Positions 9,310-17,169 of a stretch of 64,000 bases of DNA are shown piece by piece. A program made the translations under genes and the position numbers. Each line of letters begins with the position of its first letter. Within the stretch, counting starts at the first letter, position 1. The DNA is from Bacteroidota bacterium (GTDB lineage Bacteria > Bacteroidota > Bacteroidia > AKYH767-A > 2013-40CM-41-45): assembly GCA_003389385.1 (NCBI GenBank), contig QQVM01000017.1, positions 260,443 through 324,442 of the forward strand, given 5' to 3'. The notes under the pieces were generated by a model that made no database searches, had not been told where the DNA came from, and saw only the letters and a program-made list of their open reading frames with translations.

Positions 9310-9334
9310 ATACCTGATCATGTTTATCAGGTAT
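9310..9334. promoter_or_regulatory. 9-bp inverted repeat between thiolase and acyl-CoA dehydrogenase genes
   Basis: ATACCTGAT and ATCAGGTAT are perfect inverted arms around a 7-base spacer, 27 bp after the thiolase stop in a 150-bp gap. There is no T-run directly after it, so it is a poor terminator. It may be an operator for the acyl-CoA dehydrogenase gene or an attenuating hairpin. The rest of the gap is AT-rich and shows no clear -7 element. Confidence 0.35.
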
Positions 9335-9432
9335 TGTATTCATAGCTTTCATTTTTGTAATAATATACCTCCAATTACGTAACAATTCATACTGTTTTCG
9401 TATATTATAAATTGATATCATAGAACTAAATC

Positions 9433-11226
9433 ATGGAGAAAGTAAAAGAAGAAAGAGCTTTAAAAGGGGGAGAGTTTCTTGTCAGAGACACAGCCGCAGG
9501 CGAGGTATTTATCCCTGAAGAATGGACAGAAGAACAGCGAATGATCGCTCAGTCCTGTGTGGATTTTCTTGAACAGGAAGTTTATCCAAATCTCGACAGG
9601 ATAGATGCGCAGGAGGAAGGACTGATGCAGAGCATTCTGGACAAAGCCGGGGAACTCGGACTTCTTGGAATTTCCATTCCTGAAGTATATGGTGGTTTTG
9701 GAAAAGACTTCAATACTGGTATGCTTGCGACAGAATCACTTGGAGCAGGACATTCCTTTTCAGTGGCTTATGCGGCACATACGGGTATTGGTACACTTCC
9801 CATTTTGTATTATGGCAACGAGGAACAGAAGGCGAGATACATTCCAAAGCTGTCAAGCGGGGAGTGGAAGTCTGCTTATTGTCTCACAGAACCAGGTTCT
9901 GGTTCTGATGCAAATTCCGCCAAAACTAAGGCAGTTTTGTCCGCTGACGGAAAACACTATGTGATCAACGGCCAGAAAATGTGGATCACCAACGGAGGAT
10001 TTGCTGATGTGTATATCGTCTTCGCCAAAATTGATGATGATGATAATCTAAGCGCGTTCATAGTGGAAAAAGATTTTGGCGGCATTACCCTGAACCCTGA
10101 AGAACATAAAATGGGAATTAAAGGAAGTTCTACCCGACAGGTATTTTTCAACGATTGCAAAGTGCCTGTAGAAAATTTACTGAGCGACCGGGGAAATGGG
10201 TTTAAAATCGCAGTCAATATTCTGAATATAGGGAGAATCAAACTCGCCGGTGCAGCCATCGGTGGTTGCAAAAGAATTTCTACCCAGTCCGTTAAATATG
10301 CCAATGAAAGGCAACAATTTGGTCGTCCGATTTCTAAGTACGGTGCTATTCGATACAAACTCGCAGAACAAGTAATCAGAATTTTCTCCTGCGAATCTGC
10401 CATCTATCGTTGCAGCCAGAATATTGAAGATGCCATCAGTGCACTCATTGCTTCCGGCATGAATGAGAACAAAGCTAAACTCAAAGGTGTAGAGCAATTT
10501 GCTGTTGAAGCTGCCATACTGAAAGTGCATGGCAGTGAGGTACTGGATTATGTAGCAGACGAAGGTGTTCAGATTTACGGCGGAATGGGATACAGTGCTG
10601 AAGCTCCTATGGACAGGGCATACAGGGACGCAAGAATTAACAGGATTTTTGAGGGAACCAACGAGATTAACCGTATGCTGGCTGTGGATATGATGCTCAA
10701 GAAAGCCATGAAAGGTGAACTGGATTTGATGGGCCCTGCTTCCAAAGTTGCTGCTGAACTGATGCAAATTCCTGAATTCGGAAACGGAGAAATGAATCTG
10801 TTCGATGAAGAGAAAAAGATCATATCAAATTTCAAGAAAGCTGTGCTCATGGTCGCAGGTTCTGCGGTACAAAAACTCATGATGGAACTGGCAAAGGAGC
10901 AAGAAATCCTCATGAATATCGCAGACATGCTGATTGATCTGTATATCATGGAATCACTTCAGTTACGCGTTGAAAAACTGGTATCCATCAGGGGAGAGGA
11001 AGCTTGTAAAATTCAAATTGACATCATGAAAGTTGCAATTCACGATGCAGCAGACCGTATCAATAAAAACGGTAAGGATGCAATTGCTTCCTTTGCAGAA
11101 GGAGATGAATTGAGAATGCTGCTCATGGGATTAAAGAGGTTTACCAAAACCACCCCACTCAATGTGAAACAGTTAAGAAGAAATATAGCTGACCGGCTGA
11201 TCAGTGAAAACAAGTATTGTTTTTAG
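9433..11226 (+). CDS. Acyl-CoA dehydrogenase (long/very-long-chain type)
   Basis: This FAD enzyme introduces the first double bond of beta-oxidation. At 597 residues it is longer than short- and medium-chain dehydrogenases (~380) and resembles the VLCAD-like class with an extra C-terminal helical domain, here from about 430 to the end. Signatures are CLTEPGSGSDANS near 150, the FAD-contacting KMWITNGGFAD near 180, and the catalytic-base segment RINRIFEGTNEINR with Glu407. It sits 150 bp after the thiolase on the same strand, so it may have its own promoter. A strong terminator follows. The electron acceptor would be electron-transfer flavoprotein, encoded elsewhere. The protein is cytoplasmic or loosely membrane-associated. 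Confidence 0.93.
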   Translation: MEKVKEERALKGGEFLVRDTAAGEVFIPEEWTEEQRMIAQSCVDFLEQEVYPNLDRIDAQEEGLMQSILDKAGELGLLGISIPEVYGGFGKDFNTGMLATESLGAGHSFSVAYAAHTGIGTLPILYYGNEEQKARYIPKLSSGEWKSAYCLTEPGSGSDANSAKTKAVLSADGKHYVINGQKMWITNGGFADVYIVFAKIDDDDNLSAFIVEKDFGGITLNPEEHKMGIKGSSTRQVFFNDCKVPVENLLSDRGNGFKIAVNILNIGRIKLAGAAIGGCKRISTQSVKYANERQQFGRPISKYGAIRYKLAEQVIRIFSCESAIYRCSQNIEDAISALIASGMNENKAKLKGVEQFAVEAAILKVHGSEVLDYVADEGVQIYGGMGYSAEAPMDRAYRDARINRIFEGTNEINRMLAVDMMLKKAMKGELDLMGPASKVAAELMQIPEFGNGEMNLFDEEKKIISNFKKAVLMVAGSAVQKLMMELAKEQEILMNIADMLIDLYIMESLQLRVEKLVSIRGEEACKIQIDIMKVAIHDAADRINKNGKDAIASFAEGDELRMLLMGLKRFTKTTPLNVKQLRRNIADRLISENKYCF

Positions 11227-11252
11227 CAGCAGATTTCTTGGAGAATTATATC

Positions 11253-11285
11253 AAGGCCTTTTATATGAAAAAAGGCCTTTTTTAT
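11253..11285 (+). terminator. Rho-independent terminator after the acyl-CoA dehydrogenase gene
   Basis: AAGGCCTTTT pairs with AAAAGGCCTT around a 7-base loop and is followed by a T-rich run. It begins 26 bp after the stop codon and ends the beta-oxidation cluster. Confidence 0.8.
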
Positions 11286-11353
11286 TATTCCTCATGTGCC
11301 TATTGTTATTAAATATTTAATTGAAGCCCGATTTCCCATTACAATCTGTTGAG

Positions 11354-11361
11354 TACCTTTG
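11354..11361 (+). promoter_or_regulatory. -7 element abutting a start codon
   Basis: TACCTTTG matches the Bacteroidota -7 consensus TAnnTTTG and lies 4 bases before the ATG at 11366. An imperfect -33 element (TTTC) lies 18 bp upstream. If used, the transcript would begin at or next to the start codon. Confidence 0.4.
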
Positions 11362-11365
11362 CATT

Positions 11366-13990
11366 ATGATTAAAGTAAGCAAAAGACAGTGTGCCGGATT
11401 TCCGGTTGTGATGGCTTTTGCTTGTTTCATTTTGATTTTGTTTACGAGTTCCCGTCTCTTTTCTCAACCCTGCTTTGAAAAGTTTTACGGAGGAGCTTTG
11501 CAGGAGAAAGCAAATTATGTAATTCAGACTTCTGATAATGGTTATTTACTTGCTGGCTCCAGGAAGGATACTGCTTTCAATACCAGGGCTTATTTTTTAT
11601 TGAAGTTAGACAGCCTCGGGAAGGAGATGTGGTCTGCATCTTACGGTGATGCCAGAGATCAGGAAGCTTCAGCTGTGATTGAAATTCCCGATAGTGGTTA
11701 TGTATTTATCGGCACACACCATGCTGTGATTTATAATACTGTTGCTGAAATTGTCAAAACAGATTATTCTGGCAACAAAAAAACCGTGAAAGCATTTCCA
11801 CCGGCAGACGGGTGGGGAACCAACGGGATTGGAATTGTAAAAACAGCAGACACGAATTTTGCAATAACCATATTTACAGACGGTTTTATTTCTCAAAATT
11901 TCTATAGCATTCTAAAAATTGCACCTGACCTGAGTACGCAGTGGAGCAACTTTGTGTCTTTTGACGGATCGCTCATGAATGTACATGATGCAGTGCAGGC
12001 TTATGATAAAAGCTTTTATACACTGGGTTTTTATCCTGATTTCTTTTATGTGAGTCCAAGTATAAGTAATGTCACCGAAGTCAGAAAACTTGCCTCCAAC
12101 GGATCACTGATTTTTGATTCTCTGTATTTGTGGAATTCTGTATCAAAATCTGTTTCTCCTAATACTGACGGAGGTGCGGTTGTTTGTGGTTATGTGGATA
12201 CTTCAGGCAACAGGGATATTGCACTCACGCGAATTGACAGCAACGGTGCTGTGCTTTGGAATAAAAGAATCGGAGGAACAAGAAATGAGACGGGACTTCT
12301 GGCGAAAGAAACACCTGATGGCGGATATGCAATATTATCCAGTACCCCCCATGCTTACTTCCCTTTGCTCAATGATATTTTACTGACAAAGACAAATGCG
12401 AATGGAGACAGCTTGTGGTCAAGATCATTTGGTGGATATTTTAATGATGACGCTGTGCATTTTGAAATTGCAAGAGATGGTGGCTTTATAATTCTGGGAA
12501 GCAGCAACAGTTTTGACAGTTCCGGGATTTACCTCGTAAAAACCGACAGCATTGGGATTATCAGATCTCCTTATTCAATAGCATCACCGGGGAATTACCA
12601 TTGCAGAGGTGATTCCATCAGGCTGACATTGAATCCACATCCTGGTCCTGGTTCTACGGTGCATTGGTCTAATGGCATGTCTGGCGACAGCATACGGATT
12701 TCATCCACCGGAAACTACAGAGCAACGGTAATCGACAGCAGCGGTAAAGTTATTGAAACACCAAATCATTTTCTTTTTTTCGCCAACATCACTGATGCTA
12801 ATATCAGTACACTTGATACTTTTGGAATTTGTGCCGGAAGCCAACTGAAAAATCTGGCACCCGCAAGTCCCTCTTTCAGCTATCGTTGGTTTCTTGATGA
12901 CACCCTTTTAACCGGAATCACTTCAAATGCTTTGATTCCTTCAAGGCCCGGAGAATACAAACTGCAGGTAATGAATTACTGCGGAATGGATATTGACTCT
13001 GTATTCATCGATTCACTGTATCCTTTACCCTCACCTCCGGTGCTCAGCAGGACAGGAAACGTTTTTATTTGCGAAGCTGATACAATAGAATTGTTCACGA
13101 ATCCACTACCCGGACATTCTTACCAGTGGTGGTATGCGCCAAACATCAATGCCAGTCCGATTGCCGGGGCAACTGATTCTGTTCTCAGTCTGAGTCTGCC
13201 TGGAACTTATTTCGTTCAAGTAACTGAATCACATGGATGCACAAGCACATCCAATCCGCTGAATATTTTCATTGATAATTTTCCTTCATACGTCAACGTT
13301 TCTGGCCCATTGACTTTTTGCCAGGGAGGGCATGTGTTGTTAGCCGCGCCGACCGGACGAAACTACAGATGGAATACAGGTGACACACTTGGTTCCATTT
13401 CCGTTAAAGTAAGTGGGAGTTACTGGTACAGTATGACGAGCATGTTTGGATGTCCGAAAACCTCAGACACAGTAGTTGTAGATGTACTCCCCAGGCCTTT
13501 CGTAAATCTGGGACCTGATACAGTGATTTGCAGATCGCAACAAATTATTCTTGATCCTGGTCCGGGGTATTCCTCAGTAATCTGGCAAGATAATATAATT
13601 GCCCAAAGCATACTGGCAGAATATAAGCCAGGTGGACCCGACAGCGCGGTTTATATTGTCAGAGTCACAGACCAAAACAATTGCATGAATACAGATTCAA
13701 TAGTTGTTTTTTTCGACATCTGCCAAAATGTTTCTGGTTTTGAAAATCCTTCCATTTCTATTCATGCCGGAATTCTAACAGAATTTGATTTCGTTCGTAT
13801 CAATTCTCCCTACAAAGAAAATCTTGAAATGAAAATCATGGACCAATTTGGAAGGTTGTTGCAACAATTTCCTGTCAGAAGCGGACAAACAATTCAAAGG
13901 TTGAACCTAAGTAAATCGGGGATTTATTATTACAGCTTGGTAAGTGAAAGCAGGCTTTATAGTTCCGGCAAACTCTTGCTAATGAGGTGA
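11366..13990 (+). CDS. Large T9SS-exported protein with propeller-like repeats and Ig-like domains
   Basis: I use the ATG at 11366, which yields a signal peptide (MIKVSKRQ, hydrophobic core, cleavage near SRLFSQP) and 874 residues; an ATG 45 bp upstream adds a charged leader that makes no sense. Residues ~35-400 hold repeats of the form DSGYVFIGT / DGGYAILSS with ILLTKTNANGDSLWSRSFGG, each near 50-60 residues, as in a beta-propeller. Residues ~405-790 carry several Ig/PKD-like domains (VTDSNG-type strands, cysteines, SYQWWYAP). The last ~75 residues (MKIMDQFGRLLQQF to SGKLLLMR) look like a divergent type A sorting domain lacking the usual YPNP entry. The protein is probably a surface or secreted adhesin-like protein. 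The specific role is unknown, and it stands alone between a terminator and the metal-handling genes. Confidence 0.8.
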   Translation: MIKVSKRQCAGFPVVMAFACFILILFTSSRLFSQPCFEKFYGGALQEKANYVIQTSDNGYLLAGSRKDTAFNTRAYFLLKLDSLGKEMWSASYGDARDQEASAVIEIPDSGYVFIGTHHAVIYNTVAEIVKTDYSGNKKTVKAFPPADGWGTNGIGIVKTADTNFAITIFTDGFISQNFYSILKIAPDLSTQWSNFVSFDGSLMNVHDAVQAYDKSFYTLGFYPDFFYVSPSISNVTEVRKLASNGSLIFDSLYLWNSVSKSVSPNTDGGAVVCGYVDTSGNRDIALTRIDSNGAVLWNKRIGGTRNETGLLAKETPDGGYAILSSTPHAYFPLLNDILLTKTNANGDSLWSRSFGGYFNDDAVHFEIARDGGFIILGSSNSFDSSGIYLVKTDSIGIIRSPYSIASPGNYHCRGDSIRLTLNPHPGPGSTVHWSNGMSGDSIRISSTGNYRATVIDSSGKVIETPNHFLFFANITDANISTLDTFGICAGSQLKNLAPASPSFSYRWFLDDTLLTGITSNALIPSRPGEYKLQVMNYCGMDIDSVFIDSLYPLPSPPVLSRTGNVFICEADTIELFTNPLPGHSYQWWYAPNINASPIAGATDSVLSLSLPGTYFVQVTESHGCTSTSNPLNIFIDNFPSYVNVSGPLTFCQGGHVLLAAPTGRNYRWNTGDTLGSISVKVSGSYWYSMTSMFGCPKTSDTVVVDVLPRPFVNLGPDTVICRSQQIILDPGPGYSSVIWQDNIIAQSILAEYKPGGPDSAVYIVRVTDQNNCMNTDSIVVFFDICQNVSGFENPSISIHAGILTEFDFVRINSPYKENLEMKIMDQFGRLLQQFPVRSGQTIQRLNLSKSGIYYYSLVSESRLYSSGKLLLMR

Positions 13991-14029
13991 ATATTGGATT
14001 AATTTCATTTACAAATCATATTTGTTTCG

Positions 14030-14037
14030 TAAATTTG
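14030..14037 (+). promoter_or_regulatory. -7 element abutting the small Cys-rich protein gene
   Basis: TAAATTTG matches the -7 consensus TAnnTTTG and ends 2 bases before the GTG at 14040. No clear -33 element is seen. It is the same arrangement as at 11354 and 49549. Confidence 0.35.
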
Positions 14038-14039
14038 CA

Positions 14040-14462
14040 GTGTTGAAGAAAATCAAATCCATACTGGCTTTTGTTTTGATCGTGAGCATCGTGGTATCAA
14101 CCGGTGGCATTGCGGTAGCTGCTCATTTATGTAAAAACAAAGTGGATACCGCTCTTTCATTTTTCGATTCATTTGAAAATTGTTGCGGAGATTCAAAAGA
14201 CTCATGCCATAAGCCTGTCAAAGAGTTGAAGAAGCCCAGATGTTGTGAGTTAAAAATTTCTTACTTCAAAGCTGACTTGCCCAGTATTATCAATGAACCT
14301 TTAAAGGTTAACAAGCATGAGCTGATTTCATATTCAGTTTTTCATTTCAAAAGCATTTTTTCGTTTTGCAATGTTTCTGAGCTCATTCAATATAATACAG
14401 GGCCACCCAAACAGAACGGGGGAGTCAATTTTCTTCATTTTACAGGTCAACTCCTGATCTGA
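14040..14462 (+). CDS. Small Cys-rich membrane-linked protein (HYC_CC_PP-like) of a metal locus
   Basis: The frame extends to a TTG at 14022, but the -7 element overlaps that stretch, so I prefer the GTG at 14040 (or the TTG directly after it), giving 140 residues. A transmembrane or signal segment spans about 5-28. After it come H29-L-C31, a Cys pair at 48-49, C56-H57, another Cys pair at 68-69, and a GPP near the C-terminus. This layout matches a small family, seen in Bacteroidota beside TonB receptors and HMA proteins, named for its HYC, CC and PP motifs; here the first motif is HLC. The thiols and histidines suggest binding of a soft metal such as copper. It is followed 67 bp later by the TonB receptor. 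Function is inference. Confidence 0.65.
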   Translation: MLKKIKSILAFVLIVSIVVSTGGIAVAAHLCKNKVDTALSFFDSFENCCGDSKDSCHKPVKELKKPRCCELKISYFKADLPSIINEPLKVNKHELISYSVFHFKSIFSFCNVSELIQYNTGPPKQNGGVNFLHFTGQLLI

Positions 14463-14529
14463 ATTTTTATTGCTTCTTTTATCAATGGCAGAAGTCCATT
14501 AATTACAGCAATATTAATTCAGAATCAAT

Positions 14530-16806
14530 ATGGAAAAAATCAGATATAAATTAATTTCATCTGTATCATTTCGCCTCATTAGGCGAACGATACAGTCAAT
14601 TGCAATAATGCTTATCTGCATAGGCTCGTATCATGATGCAAAGAGTCAGGTGCTGATCAGAGGTAAAGTGGTGGAAATTTCTGAAAAAGGAACAGAACAA
14701 GGTCTTGCCGGCGCTAATGTGTACTGGATTCCCGGTCTTCAGGCTACAGTGACCGATGCATCTGGGGAATTCAAAATTGATGCACCCTCAGAACTGCCGT
14801 TAACATTAGTCATTTCCTTTGTCGGTTTTAAGAACGACACGATCAGAGTGGGTGATAACAAGTTCATTAAAGTATCTTTGGAAAAAACCATTGACCTTAG
14901 TGCGGTTGAAATTCAGGCACGTCAGGAAGCAACAGTTGTTTCAACCATTCAGCCCATCAATGTTGAAAAAATCACACAACAGGAGCTTCAGAAGGCCGCC
15001 TGTTGCAACCTTTCAGAATCTTTCGAGACCAGTCCTACTGTCAACGTTGCATATAAGGATGCCGTTACAGGTGCGAAAGAGATTCAAATGCTGGGACTTG
15101 CAGGAAGGTATACTCAGATAATGACGGAGAATATTCCTACTAACAGAGGAATTGGCGGTGTATATGGACTCACATTCATTCCTGGACCCTGGATGGAATC
15201 AATACAAGTAACCAAAGGCAGCGGTTCCGTAGCGAATGGATACGAATCCACAACCGGTCAGATTAATATCGAGTATCTTAAACCGGATGTGATCGAAACC
15301 CCGCGATTTCACCTCAATCTTTTTGGTGAAACCAATGGCAATATGGAAATTAACTCATACCTGAAGAAAAGGTTTAATGATAAGTGGAGTTCCATGTTGT
15401 TCGTTCATGGAAATTACATGGATAAAGAAATGGATCATAATCACGATCAGTTTCTTGATATTCCGACAGGTAATCAAATCAATATCGGAAACAGGTGGAG
15501 GTATCACAGCAGGAAGAAACTTGAATCACAGTTTGGATTCAATATCCTGAGCGATGTGAGAGAAGGCGGGCAGACCAAGGATGCACATATTCACTCCTCA
15601 AATGGTTTGTACCGCACAAAAGTTGAAAACCGCCGCGCTGAAGTGTATGGGAAACTCGGATTTATTTATCCTGATAAATTATTCAAGTCATTAGGAAATA
15701 TAATTAAGGCTGAAGTACATGACCTGCAGACGAAATTCGGACTGCGTAATTATGACGCTGTTCAAAGCAGTCTTCAGCTGCAGAGTATCTATCAGAACAC
15801 TTTTAGAAAAACAAATCATCAGTATAAAATTGGACTGAGCTATTTATATGAAAACCTTGACCAAAATTTACTCACAGAATTCTGGACTTACACAGAACAT
15901 GTGCCTGGTTTGTTCACGGAATATACATACAATCATATAGATAAGTTTACTTTGATCGCAGGGCTCAGGCAGGATCATCATTCTCAATTTGGCTGGGTTA
16001 CTACACCAAGGTTGCATATGAAATACAGTTTCAGCGAATATTTTATTGCAAGAGCAAGTGCGGGTCGCGGATTCAGAGTGCCTTACATGATTGCCGACAA
16101 TATAAGTGTGCTGGCTTCTTCCAAAGCGCTTGATTTGTTGGATAAAGTTCAACCGGAAAGAGCATGGAATTATGGATTAAATGCAACAAAGAAATTTAGT
16201 CTTTTTAACAGAGAGTCTTCTTTGTCTGCTGATTTTTACCGCACAGTATTTTCAGATCAGTTAATTATGGACCCATACAGCGATTCATCAAGAATTCTCT
16301 TTTACAATCTTGACGGGCAATCTTTCGCGAACAGTTTTCAGGCTACATTCAACATTTCTCTGATGCACAATCTTGAGTTAAGACTCGCATACAAATCAGA
16401 TGATGTTAAGATTACTTACAAAGGGCAAGGACTGATCAGAAAGCCGCTGGTAGCCAAAGAGCGCGCATTGATGAATCTTGCATTCAAAACCGGAAACGAT
16501 TTGTGGAAGCTGGATTACACACTGATAATGGAAGGAAAGAAAAGATTGCCACTAACATTTGAAGATGCTGAAATCGGTGCATTACCGGATTACTCTCCGC
16601 AATTCTATATCATGCACCTGCAACTGACTAAAGTATTCAGGAAGTTCGAGATTTACGGAGGAGTGGAAAATCTATTGGATTATACACAGGATAATCCTGT
16701 AATCAATCCGCAAAATCCGTTTTCAACCGACTTTGATGCTTCTGTAATTTGGGGGCCTATAGACGGTAGAAGAGTTTATGCAGGACTTCGTTACAATATC
16801 TATTAA
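14530..16806 (+). CDS. TonB-dependent receptor of a heavy-metal locus
   Basis: This 758-residue outer-membrane receptor has a signal region ending near DAKSQ (residue ~40), a carboxypeptidase-like regulatory domain at ~42-120 (VRG-type strand LIRGKVVEISEKG, then FVGFKNDTIRVGDN), a plug domain at ~140-260 and a 22-strand barrel to the end. The plug starts with an unusual adjacent Cys pair, C158-C159, in QKAACCNLSESF, and contains the typical MESIQVTKGSGSVANGYESTTGQINIEY. Its neighbours are a Cys-rich small protein upstream and an exported HMA metallochaperone 18 bp downstream, which points to uptake of a metal or metal complex, probably copper. The substrate is inference from context. Confidence 0.88.
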   Translation: MEKIRYKLISSVSFRLIRRTIQSIAIMLICIGSYHDAKSQVLIRGKVVEISEKGTEQGLAGANVYWIPGLQATVTDASGEFKIDAPSELPLTLVISFVGFKNDTIRVGDNKFIKVSLEKTIDLSAVEIQARQEATVVSTIQPINVEKITQQELQKAACCNLSESFETSPTVNVAYKDAVTGAKEIQMLGLAGRYTQIMTENIPTNRGIGGVYGLTFIPGPWMESIQVTKGSGSVANGYESTTGQINIEYLKPDVIETPRFHLNLFGETNGNMEINSYLKKRFNDKWSSMLFVHGNYMDKEMDHNHDQFLDIPTGNQINIGNRWRYHSRKKLESQFGFNILSDVREGGQTKDAHIHSSNGLYRTKVENRRAEVYGKLGFIYPDKLFKSLGNIIKAEVHDLQTKFGLRNYDAVQSSLQLQSIYQNTFRKTNHQYKIGLSYLYENLDQNLLTEFWTYTEHVPGLFTEYTYNHIDKFTLIAGLRQDHHSQFGWVTTPRLHMKYSFSEYFIARASAGRGFRVPYMIADNISVLASSKALDLLDKVQPERAWNYGLNATKKFSLFNRESSLSADFYRTVFSDQLIMDPYSDSSRILFYNLDGQSFANSFQATFNISLMHNLELRLAYKSDDVKITYKGQGLIRKPLVAKERALMNLAFKTGNDLWKLDYTLIMEGKKRLPLTFEDAEIGALPDYSPQFYIMHLQLTKVFRKFEIYGGVENLLDYTQDNPVINPQNPFSTDFDASVIWGPIDGRRVYAGLRYNIY

Positions 16807-16824
16807 CCAATAAAAATTATTATC

Positions 16825-17169
16825 ATGAAAAAAATGATTAAGTATATATTAAGCCTGACTATTCTGATGATGTCAGCTACAGTTTCAAGAGCTCAAAATG
16901 ATACCCTTGTGATTCAAACCAATTCTGTTTGCAATACCTGTAAAAAAATAATTGAGAGGGATATGATGTTTGAGAAGGGAGTGAAGTCCGCATCTCTCAA
17001 TGTGGAATCGAAAGAGCTTACCTTGATTTACCAGGAAGGAAAAACAGATGCAGGGAAACTCAGGATTGCGGTTTCAAAAATCGGTTACGATGCTGACAAC
17101 ATACCTGCGGATGCCAAAGCAAGGCAACGCTTACCTGACTGCTGCAAAAATCCTGATGCACATCACTGA
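16825..17169 (+). CDS. Exported heavy-metal-associated (HMA) domain protein
   Basis: The 114-residue protein has a signal peptide (cleavage near SRAQN, residue ~24) and an HMA ferredoxin-like fold. The metal site CNTC at 36-39 sits in NSVCNTCKKIIERDM, and the later strands (VKSASLNVESKELTLIYQ, then AVSKIGYDADNIPADA) follow the family. A second possible ligand cluster lies at the C-terminus: C106-C107 and the terminal His-His. HMA domains carry Cu(I), Zn or similar ions. Being periplasmic and directly behind a TonB receptor, it would accept metal entering through the outer membrane. Its last 7 bases overlap, tail to tail, the end of the amidohydrolase gene. Confidence 0.87.
   Translation: MKKMIKYILSLTILMMSATVSRAQNDTLVIQTNSVCNTCKKIIERDMMFEKGVKSASLNVESKELTLIYQEGKTDAGKLRIAVSKIGYDADNIPADAKARQRLPDCCKNPDAHH

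Noticed and set aside
10177-10767. A 196-codon minus-strand open frame opposite the acyl-CoA dehydrogenase
   Set aside because: It lies entirely inside a gene with full family motifs; its protein shows no recognisable domain or start signal.
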